Under the pieces are notes generated by a model. The model ran no database searches, was not told where the DNA came from, and saw only the letters and a list, made by a program, of their open reading frames with translations. Positions 33,530-45,000 of a stretch of 64,000 nt of DNA are shown here, piece by piece. The stretch covers positions 38,401,167 to 38,465,166 of the forward strand of contig NC_091494.1 of NCBI RefSeq assembly GCF_947461875.1, read 5' to 3'. The position numbers and the translations under genes were made by a program. Source of the DNA: Haliaeetus albicilla. Taxonomy: Eukaryota; Chordata; Aves; Accipitriformes; Accipitridae. The number at the start of each line of letters is the position of its first letter. Positions within the stretch are counted from its first letter, which is position 1.

Positions 33530-33553
33530 GCTCCTAGGGATGCTCCTAGGGAT
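33530..33553 (+). repeat. 12-bp perfect tandem duplication
   Basis: GCTCCTAGGGAT occurs twice in succession. Confidence 0.95.
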
Positions 33554-34970
33554 GTGGGGAGCTAATGAAAGGAAAAGGGGTGTAGTAAGAGAGAGATTCT
33601 GCTGTTCGTTCTCACTGCGACTACAAGCAGCATCAGTGAGAGCAGGTTTGGCATTTTGACCCAAGAAATCCTGGTCCCATTGCGTTCAGCAGTGTGACCA
33701 TTGTGTGTTGTAAGGTAATAAGGATTGATCATAGGATTTGCAGCCTTGTAGTAAAGACTAGCTCTGTAGCTGTTTCTCTTGCTGGTTCTTTATTTGGTTT
33801 TGGTGTTCATCATGCAACAGACCAAGCACTAGCTTGTGGCCAGTGTTATGGAGCAGACCCCCTTTGCATCCAGCTTGGAGAAGATGGGAGCCTGTAGTCA
33901 CCCTGTCAAGGTGTTCCAGCTGCTTTCATTAGGTTTTAAGAACATTTTGCTCTTGAGGGCCCTGGTTCACTTGCTGGGTTGGCTGGCCAACGTGGCAGCT
34001 GTTGTGTCCTGGATGCATCTGGGCACGTAACGTGGCCATGAGCTAGCTGACAGCCTTGTCAAGCTGGGATGGCCTTATGTTGGCTGCTGGGCCAGCCTGT
34101 CTGAACTGTGAGGGTCATGAGAGCAGATGTGTTGGAATGGGAGCAAAGCTGTCGTGTAGCGTATAAAATTGTATTTCATGGGAGTGTAATTTTTATACAG
34201 TCCTATTTCAGGCTTTATGCAGCTTCCATAACAATTGCCATATAACCATGTACTTTTTTCTGGATCCATGCATCACCAGGTTCAGTTGTGCCTGGGCAAA
34301 GAGTGCTAATTCAATAGACCGATTCTGTCCACTGGAGAGCTGTGCACAGTGAGTGGCTGGACAGACCTGCCTGAGCAGCAACTTTGAGATAGGACCCTAA
34401 ACTTCAGAGGCTGATAGAAGTGCTGTACAGAGGAGGGCACTGTTTTGAGGATTCAATTTGAGGTGTGTGTGTAATAACAATTGGATCCTGAAATTAACTG
34501 TTCTTCAGGTGTGTGCACAGCAACTTTAAGTAAATACAAATGTTCTTATGATGCAGTAAATTAACATTTGTTAGCAGAGTCAGCAGCTTGGATAGCTTTG
34601 TAGAACAGAGGAAAAGTGTTTTGCATTTGTTGTTAGAGGGGAGTCTCAGGGAAAAACAGTGCCAAAGAACTACTATACTGGCCTACTGATTTTATTGGGG
34701 GAACCTAATGCTGCTGGGAGGGCTAAAGATAATGTGTTGATGAGAGTACTCTAAAGCAGTGTCCTTGCTTTGGTCTAAAAAGAACTGCAATGTTGAATAG
34801 TGTTTCTCCTTTTCTGAATGGGTGTCTTTAGGATTTTTTCCATCAGGTAATCAGTTTTCATAGTGAAAAAGCATTGTAGACTAAGCTGTTCCAAATCAGA
34901 GTATCCTAACTCTGCCACAGGCATACTCTATACAGGTTGGCAACTCACTTCAAACCTGTGTGTTCCCTCC

Positions 34971-35013
34971 TGTTGTCAGACATATCTGACAACAGACATA
35001 TCTGTTGACAACA
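34971..35013. repeat. nested palindromes around two CATA loops
   Basis: TGTTGTCAGA and TCTGACAACA (10-bp perfect arms) flank CATA at 34971-34994. CAACAGA and TCTGTTG (7-bp perfect arms) flank a second CATA at 34990-35007. The outermost TGTTGTC and GACAACA are also inverted repeats, so the 43-bp block can fold as two hairpins or as one longer one. Confidence 0.9.
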
Positions 35014-38000
35014 TAAAATTGTTATGGTACGATGTGGACAATTAATTATGCATTTATTCAGTGCTGAGAAACTCAAAGAGTTAGCTTATTTGGAGAGTGT
35101 CAGCATCTCAGGGATACAGAACGGTATAAGTGTCTCAGCTGAAGCTGATGTTTTCATCCTCTTTTGGCAAGTAATGTACAGACGCTGAATCTGGTTTGTG
35201 TGTGAAGAATAAAAAAAATCTTAAAATTTCAGATGAGTTTGGCAAATTATTTTTGCCTTTAAAAAGCTAATTAACTTAATTAACTTCACCTTTTGTGTTT
35301 TTTTTTAAAGTATGATATCTTGATTGTTTCCATTTGAAGCTAGCTTTTTACTGCCAAAATTAAAGTTGAAATATTTGGCAAACAAGAAGTGAAAATGCTC
35401 CAAAACATAAGATTTTTCTCAACACAAACCATTTTTTCTGTTTTCTTCTGAGAAACATGAAAAAGAAGAATATGGTTTTGATTTCCTTTACTTGGTGAGA
35501 AAACTTGCTCAATAATTGATTTTTCAGCTACGTATCAAGCAAGTGCATAGACTTTGTGGATGTAGGAGGAAGAGAAAATATGCTATTCAATACATCTCTC
35601 CTCCGCCTAACTGGAGTTATGTTCAGCTTGCAGTTATCCAGGCATGTGGGGAAAATAAGCAGTAGATAAAGCAAAACCATGGATAATGCCAAGCTGTGTA
35701 AGAGACTAGAAGAATGTAATCTTTAGGAAAAGAAAATCAGTGAGTTTGTGCAGGAAGCAGCAACAGCTTTAAGGTGTGGTACAAGAGAACACAGGATTTT
35801 GGCTCATGAGTATTTGTTTCTTTGGCTATTGGTTTTCACAGCTTGTGATCACAGCCTTATGATTCCCTGGTCTTGAGCAAGTTAAGTTTGATTTCATTTA
35901 CTGCAGCCAGACATTGGTGAAACTTGTGAATTTTAGCCTCCAGTGTGGAGAGTGGATTGTACATTAAATTCCTCTGTTCTCTTTGGCATTGTTTGAAAAT
36001 AAAGAATTGAGAAGTGTTTTGGGACACATCTTCAAAGGAGCTTTGACAATGTCGGTTTTGCTCTTCCTACTGAGCAATTACAAGGCATGGAAGTTTCCAT
36101 TGAGGAAAACTGCACCTTGCCTTGTCACCTGGGAATTGTGTGCCCTTTGCCAAAAGCAAGCTCTTCTGCGCTGGAAAGTGCTGTGGTATTTGCTCCCGAT
36201 CAGACAGTCCAATATATCTTGTTTAGAGAATGAGATTGGTTTGAACAGACTGCTGTTGACAGCTATCATTTGGGAAAGTCTAAATTTGGAGGTGAATACA
36301 TCCATAACTGCCAGTGCTACTTTAGGGGTGACAGATTACTATCTTTATCAATAATCTACCACCTCACAACTGTCCTAGTAGTCACCTTGCCAGATGACTC
36401 TACTGGTAATCTAGAGGATTTCTGGATAACTGTCAGCCAAATTGGAAGTTTTAGCTCTAACCAAGCTTGTGATGTCTGTCCAATGGATGAAAAGGTATTT
36501 TGCTATGTACAGTGAATTTGGCATAGGTCAGCTTACTGTCCTGGTGTGAATGCTGGCAGATGCAGCTCATTTGTTTCTTGATTTAGGCAGTCACCCAGGT
36601 AACCTCAGGAAAAGGTAAAATATTCACAAACTACTTTCATTTTGCCAGAAGTACAAGGCATAGATTACTTTTTCTCTGTATATAGGCCCATGTGATTTCT
36701 CTTACTGTATTTTTCTTGTAAAGCAGGCATGACTATTGTGAACTACATTTCTTTTCCCAGCAATAGTTTTCTTTCCCCCATGGCATTCTAAATACATTTT
36801 CAGAAACTTGACAATCCTGGTGTGTGGAAGCATTCTCTTGGTACTTCTGACTTCTGCTCAGTGCGAATGAACCATGCTGCTCCCTGAGCGGGTGGAGCAG
36901 CTGGTAGAGGTTGGTAATCTTCTGTATCAGCTGTTCCTTTGGGGTGGGCACTGAATATTGTGTGCACTGGCACATGCTGGGGCAAACTGCTGCTCTCGTC
37001 TGCTGCATGGGACCACAGAATGGTATGAAGAGGAAGAGGGAAACATGCAGCAGGGATATTTAATGCATGAGAATCAATGCTGCCTCAATGGACTGTAATC
37101 ACCACTGTCTTTCCACAGCATCACAGCTCTGCTTGGATGCTGTTTTTTGCTGGAGACTATCTGAAGTAATGCATGATGTTCTGGCCTCACTATGTTATTC
37201 TCCCAGTTTATTCCTTTCTTCTTCAGGGACAGCTTCAGTTTTGGACTTAGCATTGCTTGTGCTTTTTGGTGGGTGGCTCCTGTTTAAATGGTGGTGGTCA
37301 GTTAGCTCTAGCTATGTTACAGCAAATTAACGCCTGTTTGGAAGGGAATGGAGCTTTGGAGGAGTTGGTCTAAGTGGTTACAAACACGAATGACTTACCC
37401 AACATTTCAGGTGAAAAGCTTGCTTGATTTAGTTGGTGGAATAATGTGTCTATAAATTACCTTTGGGTTTATTGCAGTTGGCTGCTGCAGCAGCTTTTTA
37501 GCAATACGTTCTGTTCAATGGCACTTCTCCTAATTCAGTGCTTGCCATTGCTTGCATTTTGTAGATGTTGCACTATTCTGTAGCACTGACTCCCTGGATT
37601 TACAGTACAGGGTGAACAGAGTAGGAGTGTAGACTCTCCTCTCATAGCAAGAAATTGCTAGTGTCTCTATTTTGGGGAAGAAGTGTGAAGAGACACATTT
37701 CAAATACCCTTTTTTACAGGAGGAAGGGTTGCCATGGATAACAGCTGTGAAACATTGGGTCTGATTTTTTCCCCCCTTCTCTTTTACTTTGTCCTATGAC
37801 GAGATATGAAAATCAGGTTCATCTTCCAGACTTCTGTATGGCACAGGATGGCTGAAGGGACACTTGCATTCACTGTTGTGAGCTTCACCAGAGATGGTTC
37901 TGAGCCCACAAAGACACTAAGCAAAGCATCCTCTGGAGCACCCATTGCAGAAGCAAAGATGCAGAACTGGGTTTTTATTTGGGGGATTTTCTATGAAGAA

Positions 38001-41000
38001 GTGAGACTCTAGAAGGGTGTTCTCAGAGTCCTTTGAAGGTGCCTGTGTGATCTGACCTCACTGAGCTGGTATACTGGTACCTTTCTTACGCTTTTCACAC
38101 TGTATAACTACTTTAAACCTCACAGTGGTTTAGGAGCTTGTGTCATTTACTGAATAGCAGGTGTGCCAGTCACAGAAGGTGTTTATCTAATTAACCAAAT
38201 ACCATTTCAACTTTAATTTCTCTTTTTTTCTGTATTTGCTCTCCCACTCCTGCTAGTGATAGAAACTTACCCATTTTACAATCAGTTAGTCAGTCATTAT
38301 GCCTGCTTAATTTTGGTGAACCTGCTGTCAATAACGCTGATTGTGTGGCATCATCAACACCAACCTGTGGTTTCTCTAAATGAATTGGGCAGAAGGATCC
38401 CAAAGGGAAGGATGTTCTCTTCAGACGGATAGATTGCAAACAGATGGACAGCAGTGAATGAATACAAAGGAAATACAGGTGAAACACATGAGGCTGTGAA
38501 ATAGGATATCGGTGTTTACACTGTTTGAGTATGTATGTGTGTGTATCTTAATACCTACATGCAAGAACAGATTTCTAGGAGTAAACTGTCAGCCTGGAAT
38601 GGAAATTGATTTTAAGACCCAAAGTGTGTGCTGAGTGCACACTGTAATTAGATTGTGATGGCAATTTCAGCACAGGACTGAACTTTGACTAACCTTTCGG
38701 AAACTCATTCTTCCTTTAGGAGCTCATGGGGCTCTTTATGATATCAGCGATGAACTCAGGGAATGTCATAGCTATCAGATGGGAGGAAAGGAGAAGCTAT
38801 CAAAAGATTAAATTTTGATGGGATTTTAAATGTAAACCCCAAAACTGTATTTGATGCTTCTCTAATTCTGCTGAAAGTCAGTGACTCCAAAAAGCTCCAG
38901 TCATTTTTGAAAATGGGATTTTATTTCCCAAGTATAGCAGAGGTTTATCAAAATTTTACCTTGGCCCTAGGAAAAGACTTAGGAGGTGCTAGACCCAATA
39001 ACACATTGTTCTCAACAGAGCAATTTTGCGCACTGTCAGAACTGGATGTTGTGCTTTCTGTTATTAATGAGTTGTTCCCTTTAGGTGAGGTTTCCATGAT
39101 ATTTGCTGCTTGGCACTTCAGAGACTCTTATTAAAGAACTGATGCGATCCCCATGATGATTTTGTGAAGTCTCTGTTAAATGGGTCACTACATGCCAGGT
39201 AACGTAAGCAGTATCTGCACCACTTCTTGGGACCAGCAAGGAAGGCAGGCTTAGTACAGTACTGAGCTGCGTGTCAGCCACTACTTGAAAGAAACACCAC
39301 ACACAATTTTAAAATATTCACCTTTATTCAACTAACATTACCAAAATAAAAAAGACTTTTTTTTTTTTGTGCAGGATTAATAGATTTAGGTCACAGGCTG
39401 TAAATGAGTGTGACTCAGCTGTGCGACTAAATCAGTTCACTTGATTGTGGGATGAATTTACACTTTCAAAGCTTTTAATAGGTAATGAATATTCAGGGTC
39501 TGCCACATGGTAGGAGATCTAAAACTAAGGCTTAGATTCCTACTGCCTTGGCTCTTACTTAGCAAGTGTTGTTACAAAAGAGCGTCTTGGAGTGGTAGAT
39601 AGCAGTGCTGCTCTCATCCCTCTTTTTTTTCTTCTTTGCTGTTGCTAACAGGAATGCAACAGTGCAATACACTAACTGGTGGCTCTAGGACACAGGTTTT
39701 ATCGTGCTGTATTAATGCTCAGTGTTTTGTCCTCTTAGCACTATTTGTAGACATCAAATGGAGTTGCACAGGTGTCAGAGAAGGGGATTTGAAATGTCTC
39801 AGTGGCTTGCAGAAGAATCTGGGAGCAATTGCTCACCCCAGCCCTGTAGGCAGAGAGACAGCACCAGACTCCGTTTTTCTTTTAGGGTAAAATCCTCAGC
39901 AATCCTGAAACTCAGTTCTCTTAAATGTCTTGTTCAGCATACCCAAAATTTCAAATGACTCTTGAGAAACCCCATAAACTCAGGATTTTGTCTCCTCTTG
40001 GGTATAGTCTTTCCATATATGAGTTGGGTTATGGGTTCTTCAGGGTGAGAGGAACTTTGTTCTGCATTTGTACAGCCTGGGGTGGACTGTACTCTAGAAC
40101 CTCTTGGCACAAACAGGGCAAATAATGAACGATAAGCCCACGTTGTTTCTGGGAAACTGTCTCCTGCAGACTGTTTTTGCTTTCTTGCAAAAGAGATGAT
40201 CTTTGATTCTGATCAATTGCAAGGTGGTTCCCCAATCCTGAAATCTGTGCAGTAACAAGAAGTATTTAGTGGAACACTTATCAACTAAGCTTATGCCAAA
40301 GAAGACAGCTCCCCTGGGTTTTTATGATCAGATACAAGCTTTGAGGTGGTAAAAACCTGTATCAGTGAGAGTCATGACATCGATTTGCACAGTAGAGCCC
40401 ATGGTCATGCAGGAAGCAGTCAAGAAATGCATCAGAATTTCCTGGGCTCTGTTGAGTGACTCCTCCTGTAATAATTCCTAATTTATTACTTTTTGAAATA
40501 CTATTCACAAGAGTAGTGGGGAGGGGAAATAAAGATGCTGGTGCAAAGTTACCAACGTTAAGAATGGCCTACAACATGTCTGTGAAGTGTTTTAAGTTTG
40601 ATATTTTTGCTTGCAATAGAGATTTCTTGCTAAAGCTCTCTGTGGAATTAGTTTGAAAATCTCAGTTCAAGTTAGCTGGATAAGAAAAAATTATTTGGTG
40701 GCGCTGTGAAAATCTTTAATCAAAAAGGGTCTATACGGCACCTCAGCAGAGTTCACCTTGGTACAGCTTTTCACTGCCTTGCATGTGCCAAGACTGAATC
40801 ACAGTTGATGATAAAGTCGAAGAGGTGACAAGGCTGATCTCCAATATGTCTGGTTTAGGTGTAACATGCATTAGCCTCCCATGGCAACTTCATATATGGC
40901 TGGCCCCAGGAATGCTGCTGATGGTCAACAGTTACTAAAGCAGGGAAAAATGAGAAACATTTGTTATGAAAGCTGAGCTGATGACCCATGTGCAACCAGG

Positions 41001-41106
41001 AGCTTCTGATGTTTCACTGATACTACAGTGCTGCAGTACCAGAGTTTTGTGATGCTGACAAGCTTGATAAGAAGCTCCGTTACTCGTGCTGAAAATCTGT
41101 CCATAC

Positions 41107-41132
41107 AAAGAAAAAAAGAAAAAAAAAAAAAG
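41107..41132. repeat. A-rich tract
   Basis: Almost pure A interrupted only by single G residues. Confidence 0.85.
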
Positions 41133-41422
41133 TGTTAGGTTTCTAAAAGGCAGGAAAAGATCTCTTTAACAACAGCATTGTTGCAAGGAAGTCCAGTACA
41201 GCCTGCACAACTGTTCCTCCTCTGCATAAGTATGGTCAGGCACTGATAGATAGCCTGATATATGTGGCAGAATTTATACCATTGATAAAGGCAATGAATG
41301 AGAGGAAAAAACATAGGTTTCAGTTGTGCCAAGCACTTAGGTATGTGCTCAGGTCCCAGTGAGGTTACTGGGTCTAGATGTATGAAGATAAAAGCGTTGA
41401 TGGTTTCTGTTGAACAGGAATG

Positions 41423-41467
41423 GAGTTGAATAAAAGGTTCGAGTTGAATAAAAAGTTCAAGCTGAAT
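41423..41467 (+). repeat. 18-bp tandem repeat, about 2.5 copies
   Basis: GAGTTGAATAAAAGGTTC is followed by a copy with one change and then a diverged half copy (AAGCTGAAT). Confidence 0.9.
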
Positions 41468-41760
41468 GCATATAGCAGTGACTTGTTAAACTTAAGCCTT
41501 ATTTTTTTCCCCTCAAGAAGTCCCATATGATTGGGGGCATCCATTTTAACAGGATTCTCTGGAAATTAATCTGAAAGCACAAGGGATGTAAAAACTGACA
41601 GCTTTCTAAGGTTTTAACCATGCTATAGAATTCCACAGCAAAAGTACATTTCATTATTAAATTCTACAAGCGGAGTAGAAATCTATCATTTCCATTCACT
41701 GCTACAGGATTTTTCCAGAAGGGAGGTTAATTTATTGTTTGATTCTGATTTATTATCTAT

Positions 41761-41855
41761 AGGGAGAGCTAAGCAGTGGAAGAAGCTGCTGAGGGTAGTT
41801 GTAAAATTTTTAAGGTATTTAAGGCTAGGCTAGACACCTGTCAGGAATGATGAGA
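41761..41855 (+). repeat. possible ancient CR1-type LINE 3' fragment
   Basis: The phrases GCAGTGGAAGAAGCTGCTGA, then GGCTAGGCTAGACACCTGTC and AGGAATGATGAGAT follow the order seen in the 3' part of old amniote CR1 elements (a clause ending in a mismatch-rich 'gtcagggatg' motif). It is heavily diverged and lacks the typical 3' octamer repeats. Confidence 0.4.
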
Positions 41856-42010
41856 TATTATTAAATCAGAAGCTATAGCATAATATTCCTGCTGAGCCAA
41901 GGGCTACCTCTTTGAGAGACAACTCTAAGGGAGCAAGGCTAGGAAACAAAAAATGGAGACCGAGAAACTTGTGTTGACAGACAGAGGATTTGAACCTGCA
42001 ATTTTGAACT

Positions 42011-42070
42011 GGCACTTAAGCACGTGCTTGGCTGTGTGCATGAGTAGCCCTGACTTGAACAGGACTATTT
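42011..42070 (+). repeat. fragment resembling an ancient sauropsid interspersed repeat
   Basis: GGCACTTAAGCACGTGCTT, then GCATGAGTAGCCCTGACTT and AGGACTATT match, in order, a repeat type I recall from turtle and bird genomes (cacttaagcacgtgcttaa ... gcatgtgagtagtccc). I cannot name the family with certainty. Confidence 0.4.
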
Positions 42071-45000
42071 GCGGCCTGTTTCAGAAAACTGTCCTGTTGG
42101 GCAGTTGCAAATAGGTAGGAACACCCTGCGAGCATGCTTCTTTCTTTGAAGCACGCACTCTGTGGTTGTGCTGAATTGGGGCTAAGCTGCTTAGCATTCC
42201 TGCAAGGTGAGATTCTGAACAGCAGACCAGGGCTGGGAAGGAAATTAGCTCGCTGATCAAGATGTTCCAAAGTATATCTTAAAGGCAGGTCTGAGTCAAC
42301 ACTTTGAGATAATGCTGTCAGATTAAATGATAACACAAAATATTCTGACAACCTACTTGGTCTGGAAACAAACACTGTCTGTTCCTTGGCAGGGATTTCT
42401 GATTAAACTGGGGGCTCTAGTTGCCAACAGCCCAATGCTAGCCATTGTGACTCAAGCAGTTGACTCCTCTTGTTTGGCATAAAGCATTCAAATATTTAAA
42501 CTGAAAGATAGGAATCATCTTTTTATTTCAAAAAATAAACAGCTCTATAGCTTTATTAAGGATCTCTGAGATCCACCTGAATCACAGACAGCAGTGAGGA
42601 AGCTTACATACACATGCCACAAAATAAAATATGTAAGAGAAGATTTTTGATACAGGTACCCTCCATCTACAGTTTGCAATTATATCTGACCTTTTAAAAT
42701 AACCCAGGTGCAGAAAAGGTGCTTGAATACATCACACCTAAGATGAGTTTCATATATACTTCCCGGTTTCCTGAGAGCTCTGCTCTTTGCAATAAAGAGC
42801 AATCAGGTTAATCAAAATAAATGAGAAAAAGGAAAATATATGCAGGAAATTCACTGCTGGCTCACCCAAGTATACAGATTGTGTGCACTACTTTTGTAGT
42901 AAAGTCTTGCAGACTTTAAGGGCAGAGACCTAAGACACTGAGCAATCTTAGTGGTGTGTCTGCGACTGTTCACACACTTAGTGTAAAGCACATGCTGAAC
43001 ATGTTGCTGATCTTTTCCTTCATGTTTTGTCTCCTGTATTCTACTTCTGTGTTGGTCTCTTCTTTTTCTTTTGCTACCTATAGCTCTACCTTGAGGGCCT
43101 TGGCAGGATTTATGTTCTGTCTTTTTTCTTTCAGGGACAGCAGTCTTTCTAGTGACTGTTCTCATACACCTTTCTGCTCTTAAACCTTTCCTAGCTAGTG
43201 TAGGTTCAGAACTCTTAGTGAAGTTCCCATCTTCTGTGGGATTTCAGAGGGAGCTCAGACCCTGGAGTTCAAATGTATAAACAACTTTGTTTATTGAGAC
43301 CTAAAAAACCACCTCCACCAGGTAGACAGCATCCTCAAATTGGAACCTTATCTGCATGTTGGATAATCTGTGCATGGGGAACAAAAGGACATACGCAATT
43401 CTATCAAGCTGAATTACAGTAGGAGGATTAACAATAAAATAAATAGGTTCCTATTCACTACATGAAGGTCTGTCAACATATTTTGACAGTTTGTTGCAGT
43501 GATGCATTAGTCAGCACAACAGCATGTTATGTGAAAATGTCATATCTGTATCTGGCAGGAAATTGGCCAAATTACCTGTAACTGTCATGACTCTTGCTGT
43601 CTTTAAATAGCTTATTCCTATATGCATTTTCCCCATCCCACCTTCTTCCTAAATCAAAGATGGGGTGTTGTCGGAAGCTAGAGCCTGAGACATGGCATCT
43701 CATTTTCTCCTGTTATAAAAAGACTGAACGAACATTGCTGAAGTGGACATAAAGTTGCTTTTCCATTTCACTGTCTGGTCTGAGTGTTTGTGAACAGAGC
43801 TTGACCAATTGCCTGAAAACCAGCCTATAATGTTAGAAAAAGATGGTGTGGTCATCCACCACAGTCTTCCCTGTTGCTCTTTATGAGAATGTTGCTCGTG
43901 CCAAAGAGAACAAACCCAACCATTATGTGGAGTCAGACCATATGCTACACTGCAGTTCAGGGTTAGGTTCATGTTTGCTTTCCAGGAAAAGATTGAGCAT
44001 GTATGGATGTGGCTGAGTATGACACAATCTAGTCCGTCAGCACATGTAAGTCAGGTAGTGAAGTTTAGATGTACCGTAGTGTTGGTGTGTTCTGCATGGG
44101 CTTCTCTCTGAATGCTTGAAAAGTCTGCTAGTCTCTTGAGGTGGCCACTAAGAAATTTCCTCAAACAAACAGAAATAACAATGAAATTGCAAAACCTTGC
44201 GTTGTTTTGCACCTTTGTGGAGCTCCATTGACTTTAGGAGGGCCCAGAACAGAGCCTAACTTACTTGCTATAAATACCTTGAAGAGGACAGGAAGAAGAT
44301 CAGCCATGTATTTAGAAGAGTATCCTTTACTAAGGGCCATGGTGGTTAGAACAGAGCTAAAAATAGGTGCAAAGAAAATTAGTAAGTCTCATAATCATTG
44401 GGATAGAGTGGAAGAGAATAAGGTACCTTTCCTTGTGTCTGTTCAGTATGTTTAAAATTGACTTGGATTTTAAAATTATGGGACAGACTCAGCAAACAAT
44501 CAGTCCTGACACTTTCAAATCAGCTAAAGGGCACTCGGCAGAAATGCTAATGGATGAGTTGTAGGGAACGCAGAAGGGAGAAGGATAAAAATACTGTCTC
44601 AAATGGTATCAGCAGATTTCTCTGCAGTACTAAATGCAAAAGACTAATGAGCAGTGGCTGAACACACATGCAACCACTGCATTTATTGTAAATGTCTTTC
44701 TGCGGTGTTCACTTTTTCTTACCAATGACAACTGTGATTTGTAACCTCTACTGACTGCTTAAGCACAGATCTTCTTGCTCCTGCTTTAATTTCTTGCCCA
44801 GGAAGAACAAAAACCTACTCCTAGCTCAAGTCTGCATCTTTACAGGAAGAGTAGATGTGTCTATGGCAGTAAAGGAAGATACTGCCAAACTACATCTGAT
44901 TGTATGTAAGATTCACAATTTTGCCTGAACTGGGCTCAGCCAAACATAGACCAAAATGCCTGCGAGCTCTGAATTAAAACTTTTAAATGCAAACTGAGCA

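Larger units (their letters stand above)
28763..41760 (+). other. RAB11FIP4 intron 1, middle part
   Basis: Thirteen kilobases of ordinary AT-rich sequence with no recognised exon, RNA gene or young repeat. Local features are listed separately: a 12-bp duplication, a nested palindrome and an 18-bp tandem repeat. The segment 35200-35560 is especially AT-rich and contains AATTAACTT twice in tandem around 35270-35288. Confidence 0.6.

Noticed and set aside
41985..42000. B-box-like GGTTCAAATCC on the minus strand, suggesting a tRNA or tRNA-derived SINE
   Set aside because: No A box at the right distance and no acceptor-stem pairing could be made out.
44141..44564. Plus-strand frames of 104 and 65 codons
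   Set aside because: No recognisable domain, no splice context and ordinary intron composition.
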